The notes under the pieces are model-generated. The model was not told the origin of the DNA. It saw nothing but the letters and a program-made list of their open reading frames with translations, and ran no database searches. The position numbers were made by a program, and so were the translations under genes. 64,000 nucleotides of DNA from Owenia fusiformis (taxonomy: Eukaryota > Annelida > Polychaeta > Sabellida > Oweniidae), in NCBI GenBank assembly GCA_903813345.2, contig CAIIXF020000002.1, forward strand, positions 8,949,555 through 9,013,554, in the 5' to 3' direction. The number at the start of each line of letters is the position of its first letter. The first letter of the stretch is position 1. This document shows positions 45,301-56,100 of this stretch, piece by piece.

Positions 45301-48143
45301 GAATCATTACACGCTATGGTGTAGTCTAAACAAACACTGGATTTGAACGGCTATTTATATGAGAAGGCTACATGAATTTGTATATGGTCGAGTGATACGT
45401 ACAGGTTCAGTTTCGATTATATATGCAAAGCTTAACCTCTCAAATATAAGCTTGCAGTACCGGTGAGAACTCTCTATATTGCTTATTTATTGCAATTTTT
45501 AAAATCTTTAATTATAATTAGTGGAATCGATCGGTCTTGTGACGTAATGTCAACAGGTACATATCGAGAAGACACAGATTCAAAAGCCAACACTGGTGTA
45601 TCTGTGGTTTACGTCAAACACTGTTTTATCAAGGACTCGTTGGGTTTGTTGAAAGTGGTTTGACAACGTTCTCAAGATTCCAACTTTACACGGTCCAATT
45701 TACACCGTTCCGTATTGATGGAGAGGTTAAGCTAACGATGTTTTTCACAACGTAACCGTGAACGCAAAGTACAAAAATTAACAAAGGAATGTATCGAGCG
45801 CTCATAGTTTTATGCGCGCTTAGTCTACTTCAGATACTCTTTCAGCTTCAGAGTTTCGGGTTTAGAACGGGAGATTTGAAATTTGACGTTGGGTCAACGG
45901 GAACCATTTTACTCGTGTCTATTGAACACTATGCTGTCAATTTTGATTTCGATGCACAGTTGAATTCTTGCTGAACACGATGATGTATGTCATGCATGAT
46001 TTAGCGCCAAAAATTTACGAAACGAGCTCGTTTAAAATATGTATTAGAAAACCAGCTATAAAACCGCATCAATGACATACTATAGAATCATTACACGCTA
46101 TGGTGTAGTCTAAACAAACACTGGATTTGAACGGCTATTTATATGAGAAGGCTACATGAATTTGTATATGGTCGAGTGATACGTACAGGTTCAGTTTCGA
46201 TTATATATGCAAAGCTTAACCTCTCCAATGTCAACAAAATCACTAATACGGAACGGTGTAAACGAAACCGTGTTTACTTGCAGGCAAATTTTTTTCATAA
46301 AAAATGGTCAAGGGAACGATCAGATACTCCCTTCCTTGCTCTATTTGAAACCATCAATAGAATATCAAAACCAATTGTATAGGGTGTCCCAAAATATTGT
46401 ACAGACACAAACGTAGAATAACTCATCTAAAAGACAACTTTATCATAAGCATCGAAAGGTTTTACTTAATAGAGGAAAGCTTGTTTGAACATGATCACCC
46501 ATTTTTCCATGTTTAGAATTGCATTCATTTCTTTATTAATCGTGATGAAAGTCACTTAGAGTATCTCATCTAAAATGTCAAAATGTTCTGGAAAACGTTT
46601 CTATGAATCTTTAAATGCAAACTGGAAAATGAGTTCTCTTTATCATATGAAAGTTTTTTGGGATGATGAAAAAAGTTATTCCAGTTTCATTTGGGTACAC
46701 TTTTGCGACTTTTGGTTCAATAGAACATTTTGTTCAAAGACCTTTTAGGAAAATTTGACTCAGTCAAGAGTAAATAAGGAGACTGGGGTCACGTATTTTG
46801 GCAATATTGAATTATAACTCAACATTGCCAGCAAAACTTTAAAGTCTCCATATTAAAAGTGTCTTTGCCGAATTCACCTGAAATAAGAACAATTTACCTG
46901 ATTATTATAAATTCTCGTTACTTTTAAAGAAATAAATGGCATGTGTACATAATTTGGACCTTCACATCTTAACAGCAACCCTTCCTATCTTTGGAATAGG
47001 TTAGATGAAATACAGAGAGGCATTAAATACCAGAACATTACCTTCCTCGTTTACATCAACAAATGCCTCATGAATGACTTTAGATACATCTAATCTTGAA
47101 TCATTGCTGAATCCATTGAGGTCGACAGCAGATGAGAATAGTTTTTTCATCCCCATGTCTTCCAGTATCGACGACAGCTCATTTTTCCATTTAAACTTCA
47201 TCTTTGGTAGTGTCACGTAAACGTTTCTCCCAGTGTGAGGCGCCTTTAGAGTAAGTAAGGAGTCATAGAGATTATCTGCTGTGATGTCTTTTACCAAATC
47301 TTTCAAACCATTTTTCTCATCTGGAAGGATGATGACCATGCTCAGCCTATCACCGACGTAGGGGAGATCAAGAAATTGAGCCTTCAGCCGTATATTGTGG
47401 TAATATCTGAATGGGGACTCTTGGTACATCATATCAACTTTGACTGTTTCATCGTCTTGGACATAGAAAGATTGAACATTGGTATCACATGGATTAAATT
47501 GCGTAACCCAATCTCCCTTGAAGTAGATAGCATTGATGAGTGCAAATACAGTCATGGCACTGATATCTCCCGGTTGAAGAACTTCTTTGATCAACTGGTT
47601 CGTTTGGTCAGCTACCCATTTATTTATAATATCGGTGGCCTGGGCTGATTGTTTAAAATCAAGTTTTTCTATCGAACCTTTATAGTACGTTTCTATTGCT
47701 TTGATAAACTTTTCCCTTACGGCCAAGGTTTTATCCGGATACAGCTTATTCGCCGATCTAAGCTCTGTTCCTTTTGTTTTACCGTAAAGATTTTCGTTCA
47801 GACACGTGTACATAGTATGAAGCTTGGCATTTCTCTGAATATCCTCAACATGTAGGACATTTTCCATTTGTCTCTTCGTATCACCTCCTGCTCCTAAAAG
47901 TAACATTGCCAAGGCGGTTGCTACACTCACAGGGCTAAAGAAAACATTACTGTCAACTTCCTCTTGTTTATTTATCTTCTTGTATATATCTATCGCAAAA
48001 TTGTTGATTGCGCTGGTTAGATCATCGATAGCTTCACACTGTTTTGCACATTTTATTGTATCTCTAGTTCCAGCCTCACCCAGAGAAATTACCGTTACAA
48101 AGACTAATACAACAGCCAACCCGATTTTCCTCTCCTCAAACAT
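42315..48143 (-). CDS. Serpin C: secreted serpin with cysteine-rich C-terminal tail
   Basis: Minus-strand exons 48,143-47,042, 43,312-43,127 and 42,625-42,315, introns phase 1, about 532 residues. Donors are GTAATG and GTTTGA; both acceptors are clear. Exon 1 starts with a signal peptide (KIGLAVVLVFVTVISLGEAG), then CAKQC, then core motifs NVFFSPVSVATA, LINAIYFKGDW and DVSKVIHEAFVDVNEEG. Exon 2 has the loop GTEAAAVTVIAGGRSGYS and HPFMFLIYD. The 103-residue tail has ten cysteines: CRDRCRDDC, KCVEC, DPYAKLFREDFTFLRDC, CKCK and a final DPC. The tail is clearly homologous to that of serpin A. Exon 1 is the same length as in serpin A (1,102 bp) and partly almost identical in DNA. Intron 1 is 3.7 kb and filled with repeats. 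Role as in serpin A, by inference a trypsin-like protease inhibitor. Confidence 0.93.
42712..42792. repeat. Short inverted repeat with CGTAGCC/GGCTACG ends
   Basis: ATGGACGTAGCC at the left and GGCTACGCCCTTGTATG at the right lie about 80 bp apart, in intron 2 of serpin C. It is probably a remnant of the CGTAGCCAG MITE family at 5,423. Confidence 0.5.
43346..43966. mobile_element. Non-autonomous TIR element in serpin C intron 1
   Basis: The left end CAGTCACATTTG is followed by CACGGCAGCCGTACG. The right end in reverse is CAGTCACATTTCC followed by AACGGCGACCGCACGG. Length is about 620 bp with no transposase. A diverged relative lies at 31,500-31,944 downstream of serpin B, and a short one at 36,946. 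Confidence 0.75.
44090..44910. repeat. AGGTCA-rich degenerate tandem repeat
   Basis: About six imperfect units of 110-150 bp share 'gaggtcaaggtca', 'aggtcaaatgtcaatat', 'aggtatttggc' and 'ctgctgtgaccc'. The repeat lies in intron 1 of serpin C. It contains many copies of TCAAGGTCA, the binding sequence type of monomeric nuclear receptors, though repetition alone may explain this. Confidence 0.8.
44935..45440 (+). mobile_element. Duplicated 506-bp TIR element, copy 1, with 61-codon ORF
   Basis: Bounded by GGAGAGGTTAAGCT and its reverse AGCTTAACCTCT. About 95% like copy 2 at 45,720. Contains an ORF (45,004-45,189) beginning MYRALIVLCALSLLQILF, a hydrophobic signal-like start, and ending in VNFDFDAQLNSC. 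Relative to copy 2 it has a one-base loss and a one-base gain that compensate, so the ends of the protein stay in frame. No family recognised. Confidence 0.65.
45699..46262 (+). mobile_element. TIR element copy 2, with additional outer inverted repeat
   Basis: The core 45,720-46,226 matches copy 1. Outside it, TTTACACCGTTCCGTATT (45,699) and AATACGGAACGGTGTAAA (46,245) form a second perfect 18-bp inverted repeat, so the true element end may be here and copy 1 is shortened. The ORF (45,789-45,974) is 61 codons, as in copy 1. Confidence 0.65.
46263..47041. other. Remaining intron 1 of serpin C next to exon 1
   Basis: No gene. A Tc1/mariner-like end AGGGTGTCCCAAAATATTG begins near 46,382, but I found no matching second end. 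Confidence 0.4.
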
Positions 48144-48941
48144 TTTTAAACCTGAATCAGTAAGCTATTAAGCTTCTCATTCCTATTTCAATTAACTATT
48201 ATAATGTGTGTTATAAATGATGCTGTTTAATCCCTGTTTAATACATTGTTGTCTAACTATCATAAATTGTTTACACAGTTTGATTTAAGTTATATTAATC
48301 GTTTAAATATAGACAAAGGCTATTCATTGTAGAATATATTATCAAAACACTATAAGTTATTGAATGATTTAAAGTGCAATACAGGATATATTCTGCTCGT
48401 GAAATTCCGTATTGAAACGAGACGTCAATGCACCCTTGCTGAACACCTTAATATATTCTAAGAACTCAAGTTGATGGAGTCTCAACAAGTAGATTCATAT
48501 TGGATAGTATTGCTAGAATGAATTTTCAATAATAAGAATTAGGTTCTAAAACGGGACATCGGACTTGCTTTTTAGAACTTTTTGTTGGTCCTAATTATTT
48601 CAATAATGGCCTTCCTAATAAGCCTATATAATTTTTTGCCCAAACAAACTTTTTGGCAACCCAGTTAAATCACTTCAGAAAACCCTTATTGTTATAAATT
48701 GACCATAAAACATCGTACTTTTAAGAAATCAAAGGTTCACTATAGGATGTATGGGGGTGACAAATGGACTAGAAGTTAGATAGAATCGCCCGACGAACTT
48801 ACTATGAAACACAGACTCTCAAGTGTTATACATTATGAGGTGAAATATGGTTGCACTAATTGTATGCTACTAGCTCATCCACTGGAGTTCATAGCTTATA
48901 CAATTGATTAATATTATAACCATAGATTTTTGGCCGGTATA
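48144..48941. other. Region upstream of serpin C
   Basis: Presumed promoter and 5' UTR of serpin C (minus strand). No clear TATA box chosen and no other gene seen. Confidence 0.35.
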
Positions 48942-49067
48942 AAGATGGCAGCAAATGATTTCCTCGGTTTCTATTTCGACCTGTCAAAGGCATTTGATAC
49001 AATTGGCCAGCAGACATGCATCGAATATTTGCACAGTTTACTATTTAAACTATCATGCAATCTATGA
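48942..49067 (+). mobile_element. Small LINE reverse-transcriptase fragment
   Basis: The reading from 48,942 gives DFLGFYFDLSKAFDTIGQQ then CIEYLHSLL and a stop. FxDLSKAFDT is the A motif of the LINE/retroplasmid reverse transcriptase palm, with its catalytic aspartate. Only about 40 codons remain. Confidence 0.75.
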
Positions 49068-49307
49068 ACTATCATTGTGGGATCCACAGCCTTTACTATC
49101 CCTTTGGAATAGTTCAAAAGCGTTAGGTAAAGAGGGGCTCTGATAAATCAGAATGATGAACTATAGTTCATATGCCTTAATAAAAAATGTAATATATTCT
49201 TACTAATTCTTTTTATATATGCGCTGCGATGTGCTTCTTATTGAGTATCTCGTGCCGATCATGCAACAGCAATTGTAGGGAAAGATCAATGGATAGAAAA
49301 GAATGTT

Positions 49308-50239
49308 TCACTTAAAAATGTTTCATTTCATAATGTAACTTTACATTGTTACAATGAAGAAATGTTTAATTTTATAATGTAACTTTACATTGTGACAATG
49401 AAGAAATGATTCATTTTATATTTGTAACTTTACATTGTGACGATGAAGAAATGGTTTATTTTATATATACTTTACATTGTGACAATGAAGAAATGATTCA
49501 TTTTATATGTAACTTTACATTGTGACGATGAAAGATTGTTCCATTTTATATATGTAACTTTACATTGTAACAATGAAGAAATGATTCCTTTTATATATAT
49601 ACTTTACATTGTGACAATGAAGAAATGTTTCATTTTATATGTAACTTTACATTGTGACGATGAAAGATTGTTCCATTTTATATATGTAACTTTATATTGT
49701 GACAATGAAGAAACGATTCATTTTATATATATACTTTACATTGTGACAATGAAGAAATGATTCATTTTATATATGTAACTTTACATTGTGACGATGAAAG
49801 ATTGTTCCATTTTATATATGTAACTTTACATTGTGACAATGAAGAAATGGTTCATTTTATATATACTTTACATTGTGACAATGAAGAAATGATTCATTTT
49901 ATATATGTAACTTTACATTGTGACGATGAAGAAATGGTTTATTTTATATATACTTTACATTGTGACAATGAAGAAATGATTCATTTTATATATGTAACTT
50001 TACATTGTGACGATGAAAGATTGTTCACTTTTTATATATGTAATTTTACATTGTGAAAATGAAGAAATGATTCATTTTATATCTGTAACTTTACATTGTG
50101 ACTAAGAAGAAATGATTCATTTTATATATGTAACTTTACATTGTGACGATGAAAGATTGTTCCATTTTATATATGTGTAATTTTACATTGTGACTAAGAA
50201 GAAACGATTCATTTTATATATTAAACTTTACATTGGGAC
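49308..50239. repeat. 44-bp minisatellite, about 20 copies
   Basis: The unit contains 'aactttacattgtgacaatg' then 'aagaaatgattcattttatat'. Two main variants, 'gacaatgaagaaatg' and 'gacgatgaaagattg', interleave, implying a higher-order pattern. Long open frames within it come from the repeat, not from a gene. Confidence 0.92.
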
Positions 50240-53145
50240 GGAGCAAGACCACGGTTTTAAATATAATGAAATATTAAATCAAAGAAAATACAAAGAATAG
50301 AAAAGAGTATTTACAAATATCCGTTCTCACTTATCGACGAAATACAGTAAACAACATTGCAGTTTACCAGTGCTCATAAATGATACGCCCCTTTTGATTC
50401 AATGGTTCAGCCCCGGCTTCTGCACCTACATTTGCTTGGGTGGTCGAGGTATGTTGTTTCAAACGTGTGTGGTCTTACATGACTAGTTTACAACTGGGGA
50501 TGTATCATTTGCTGTTTGTATGGATATATGATTTGATATTTTTACACCGCTATAATAACTAATAAATCCACCTAATATACTCGAGCATATATATGAAAAA
50601 GAAATTCAAATGCACTACGAGTGCTTATTATATACTTTAGGTTATAAATATAATGCATTTCATTGCTTAAATCCCCACAAATATTACCTCCCATGTCTAT
50701 AGAACAGTCATGCCTTTAAGCAACTATGGTACTGAATACAAAAGATCTAACCGTTTTTTCAATGATATTTGACATTTTGATTTGTATAAAGTATGCTATA
50801 ACAAATTATCTATTGTATCAGTTGTTCCCGATGTGTTTTTGAATTTAAAAAAATAGTTACAACCACTTGGAAGGCATATTCGTTCACCTGTCATAATAGG
50901 AATTTCTAATATCAGTTTCTCTAAAGAGGGAATAAAAGTTACGCCCCTCAAGGTAGATAACTCGTGCTAAAATGCGATTACTAATATTCAATCTACGGAA
51001 TTCCTACCTCTAAATATGAGTTTTCATTTTCAGATTTTCGGAATAGTTAAGGTAACCTAAGTAGAATAAGTTTATCTTTATGATTCGTTTATACCTGTAA
51101 GACATGCCCAAATATCGTCGCGCATTTCTCACCTAAAGTAGACTTAATGAGTATTGAATTATAAAAAATTGCGTGCTGTGCATGGTAACAGTGAAATATT
51201 GTAGTATTTCATATTTAATTAAGATGATTTACATAGTCCTGGTGCGATACACTCTGAAACCATTTTCTGAACCATTAAAAAACTACATAAATAAAATCTT
51301 ATTTAGTTTTTTATTTGAGCATCTTGGTAATAATGACTTATCCAGTGGAGCAATTATCGTTTGGGTAAATAGACCACTGCTCATCCTTAACCTTTAAACA
51401 CACATAAGCACTCGTCTGGATTAATCTTCAATGAGGATAAATACTGGAAAAGTTGGATTATCATAGGATAGTTGGATTAGCGAGAAGGATTAAAATGTTC
51501 AACTTGGGCGGTCCATACTCGTGAACCAAGGGCCCTAAGAACAACGTTGGTGTTCGACACTGATTAATTTTTCCATTTTCCCTTCTTGAATATTTTGCTT
51601 ATGATTATATTTAATTAAGATTCCCCAAACGATTTGGTTATGATTTCGTATCATTTCGTGATAGTGGTGTCGTCTGCATCAAAGAGAGTGTCTTCGAAAC
51701 ATTTTTTGGCGACGTATTGGCAAAATTTGAGAAGTGTCATTTTAAAGGCATCATACATATAGCGAGGCAGGAGCCAGAGCTGTCGTGTTTTAAAAGTCAG
51801 AATAGCGTGAAAAAGATAAGTATTATCGATAAATAAAGTCAACAGATGCGAAGTCAACATTTCAAAGGGTTTAGGTGCGGATGATAATTGTATGCCGCCT
51901 GTAACTACCTTTACGCAAGGGTGGATATATCCGACCGATATCTTATCTATTGGCGATATGTTTTGTTACTGCTCATCGCTCCTTGCCAACTGTTCGGGAA
52001 ATTGGATTCTCATTTACGTCAAATCTGTGCTGCTATCAAAACATATTTGCGAATTCATGACGAGATTGTTTTCAAACATTTGAAGAGAGCCCTAAGGGTA
52101 CTAGAAACGTTTAAAGAAAAATTGTCATGCACAATAAAATATTTAGCTTTCAATTTTGTAGACCAAAAATATGCTGTTGGTGAATAGGCGTTGAGACAAG
52201 GGGCCAAGAGCCGGCTATTAGGCACTTTTTCAAAAATTCCCGAGGTTGAATATAAAAGAAAAAATGTTTGGCTTGGTTTAAACAAAAAATCCCATTGTCT
52301 TTTACTTCGTGTGTGAGGATTCGTCTACCCTTTCGCAAAATATATTTCGATTGTTTAAAAGAGACTTAGAGAGCTTCATCAAAATAAGTATTCAAAAGAA
52401 ATTTGACACAATCTGGTCGAGGATAAAAGGTGAACCCCTAAAGATTAAACTTATGTCCCGCCCTTATCACATCGAAGACAAACGTCATAAAATAATGCCA
52501 TGAAAAGTCCCAGGTGATACGTTGTATCCATGGCGAGCCACCCAATCAACCAGTGCCCCTTCTCAATTAATATGCCATTTTTCAATGTTCATATTAACTC
52601 AAGTATCAATCGTCCTTAAAAATAATTATATACATTATGTGTGTCATACGAAACTCCATCATCGATTGGGCAGATTTTGCGAGATACAACTGCACCAACC
52701 AGGCCGTGAACTGAAGCGGCATTTGACATGTTCTCGAGATACCTTGAATTCCAATTCGCCACTTCGCACGAATCAATTTTCTAAAAGGCTTTCGAAGGGG
52801 TACTCTTAGAATCACGTTCCTGATGGTCGGATATGAAACGAGAAGGCATTTAGTCAATTAAAGCAGAGGGGATAGTTTCATATAAAAACTTTGGAAGAAA
52901 AAGTCGCATTCAACTTCGAAACTTGATTGAATAGAGTCATACTTACAACGCATAACTAAACGTAATAAATTTATTATTTTATTACCATGATATAAAATGA
53001 ACGAGCAAAGGAAACAAAGATAACAAAATACAATAAATAGAAACAGCGAGGAAGAATCAAATAAACGAAACTATTATTTTGAAAACGAATAAATAAAAAG
53101 GGGAAATCTTTAATTTCGTTTCGTTTCTGATACGCATAGAGAAGG
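50240..53145. other. Unassigned stretch upstream of the GM2-activator-like gene
   Basis: Several open frames of 60-100 codons (for example 51,888-52,187 on plus and 51,860-51,651 on minus) show no domain I can defend. The last few hundred bases should contain the promoter of the gene starting at 53,146. Confidence 0.4.
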
Positions 53146-56100
53146 ATGAATCTGCTTCATTGTATAGCGCTAGTAATTCTAGAAATAATTTTAACAGAAG
53201 GAAGGAAGCGGCATTCGAGAGCGCATAAGCAACTAGAATACTCAGATTGTGGTAAGGAATGATTTAGTTCATTGATTTAGAATTTGAAATAGTACTTATG
53301 TAGTTATTGTCATTTCTAAAAGATTTAAGCCATTGTAATTTTATTACTATAAATAGGCAATGCAAGCAACAGTACATACAAGGGAGAATGATTCTATTTA
53401 CTATATCTTAATATTTATTTCGTTTCTGGTTACCTACTTGAGCTTCTATCACATATTTTAGCGGCAATGTTTCGATTCTATAGGGATTTCTATTTTTTAA
53501 TATTTTATAATTATATCTTGATATACTCGTCATTTGTGACTATCAAAATGTGTTTGTGGTCGATTCATATTTTTTTTATTTATATACGATGTTTCTATGA
53601 AACAAATATCGGCTTTAATTTAATAAAGTTATATGTTGGGTTTTATTTTATTTATTTGTTGTTCCAATTTGTGTTAATCAGATACATGTACCCTCCAAAA
53701 TATTTTTTCCAAAATTGAATAGCTTATAACACTTTTAACACTGTATTTAAAGACAGAATCTGATCTATAGGGGGTGACAAAATTACAAGCAACATGTATA
53801 ATTGACCTACCAATCTATTCCTTACAATAACAAAAAATATCTCCCAAAAGATTCACCAGATGTTATAAATTGGTGAAGTTATTAATGATTCAAAGTGCAA
53901 AAATGTTTAAACTCTCCCAAATAATAAGAATGGTAACCATTCTTTTAGAAAAATGATAAACCATTGTAAAAATCTTTAGTTTTCCTGGAATAAAGTATGC
54001 ACTTTTGTGATTTTTAGAAAATAGACATGACAAGGAATGACATGAGCCAAAAATATTCTAAAATTGAAACAATTTTTGTTAAGCCTGCTCGCTATATCTG
54101 ATTCTCTCTTTAAGAAACCACAACATTTAAATCAAAACCACACAAATACAAATTATCTTAACAATATGTACAATATAAAATCTGGTGTCCTTGATATTCA
54201 AGTAGGAATTTGTGGATTTGTATTAACCATGGGTACATCTTGACCTTAAAAAGGATTACACCATTTGAGGTTAAAACAAACCATGACCATGCAATACTAG
54301 GTATATTATTTACCATATTTCTGTAAAAAGAGTAAGCATGCTACACCTTTGGTCATATATCAGGTCGATCAATAAGTTCTGAGAAAATGTCTCGCAATTT
54401 CCACAGGGTCACAGGGGATGTTAACAAATATCACATATTAATATTCCCAGTTTAATTTAGTATCTGTCTTTATGAAGAAAGATATGGTTTCTATGGTTTC
54501 TCAGAACTTATTGATCGACTTGGTCCACGAATATTTTCAATCAATTTTTAAATGAATTGAGATTTTTAAAAAAAACGTCCGGTGGGTTACAATGAATCAA
54601 AAGCTTTTGTAATGTGCAACATTGTTCATTTCCCGGGAATTAATTCGTTGTAATCCACAGAAAACTTATCCACAGAAAAATATCCTGGTAAAGGCGAGTA
54701 TATTATTGAGACTAGCTGAACTTTGTAAATTGCGGTATCTTTTTGGTATTCAGGATATAAAATTAAGCAGCGTTCAGACACGATACGTTTTGACATGAAG
54801 TAATTATGACATTAACTTTCACGCACAATGTCTTTGAATCATCGCTTTGATAAGTCTTTATGATCTTTAGTTTCAAATAATTCAGCTTATTAAGATTGGG
54901 ATAAATAATGTTGTCTCCATTCCTCCATCAAGAAACGAAAACAATATTACACCGTATATTTACGCCGGCATATGTGTTGTTTGAACGCCTGTAGAATTTA
55001 CTTCTTCACAGGCGTAATTTGACGTTCAACCCCAACAGGCGTAATTTGACGTCTGCACAAGCGTAATTAGTGCCTAAACACCCGTAAACAACGCGTGTAT
55101 TCTTTGGGTTAGTTGGCAAACTATAGAAAGTGGTTCTGGGCGGCTTGTGCCTTTCCCTTTCTTTGATTCAGTCGCCGCATGAGCAATAAGCTCTCGGTAT
55201 GCCCCTGCCTGTTCGCGCCTGATTAATTGGATACACACTCCCCTCATTTCTGACTCCCCGTTGGGCAACCAGTAAATTAATTTCATATTTGAATTGTTTT
55301 CCCTCAATAATATGAGGTCGGAAAATTGGGATGTTAATTTTAGGATTTTCATCGCCAAAATCAGGACAAAAATAGGCTTTTAATATTGGTATATGTGATT
55401 CGAAAGGGGTCTATTTGAGTTTCCATACTTATCAAGGGGGTGTAATTTACTGATTGATTGGCATAGGTAGGATTGGGGCGCCTGGACCACCAGAGATGTT
55501 CAAACCACATACGTGCATTATACATCTTATTTGCGCACTTGTTTGTTTGTTCTCTGTTGTCTTGACAACACATGTGACGTACATATGTTTAATGTGCATC
55601 TTTAAGAGTCTTTCATACAGCGTGCTTACGTAAATACACGGACTGTTTGTTTGTTTGTCTGCTGGCTTGTTTGTCTGTTTGTTTTATTTTGTTTTGACAA
55701 GCCACGTGGTCTCATTTCTAAACAGTCACTCAAAATAACCATAAACCGAATAAAAATACACAATACGCAAAGTAACAAATGAATAATCTAACAACTAGTA
55801 ACAGTAAAATAAGAAAAAAAATTATGTTTTCAATGATGACAAACAAACACCTGCATGAATCCAAAAATCAAATATGTGATATAAGCAAATTATAAGTCAT
55901 TTTTCAATCGAATCTCTGTGCGATGTTTTCATTCCCTTTGTAATAGTGTAATTTGTCATCTTTAATAAGAGTATAATTTACATTAATTACATAGTTCTGT
56001 GTTTTCTTTTCAAGAGTTTGATTCGAATTCCATTTAACATAATTCCATGGGCTCATGATAATTCTAATTATTTGTTTGCATGCGTACATATATATTGCGT

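Noticed and set aside
49536-50056. Long repetitive ORFs in the 44-bp array
   Set aside because: Created by the minisatellite; the unit is not a multiple of three and the frames break at variants.
51651-51860. Minus-strand 69-codon ORF with faint likeness to a RasGEF N-terminal region
   Set aside because: The likeness is only a few hydrophobic positions, and neither good splice sites nor neighbouring exons were found.
51888-52503. Plus-strand ORFs of 99 and 64 codons
   Set aside because: Translations look helical but match nothing and have no splice context; could be chance.
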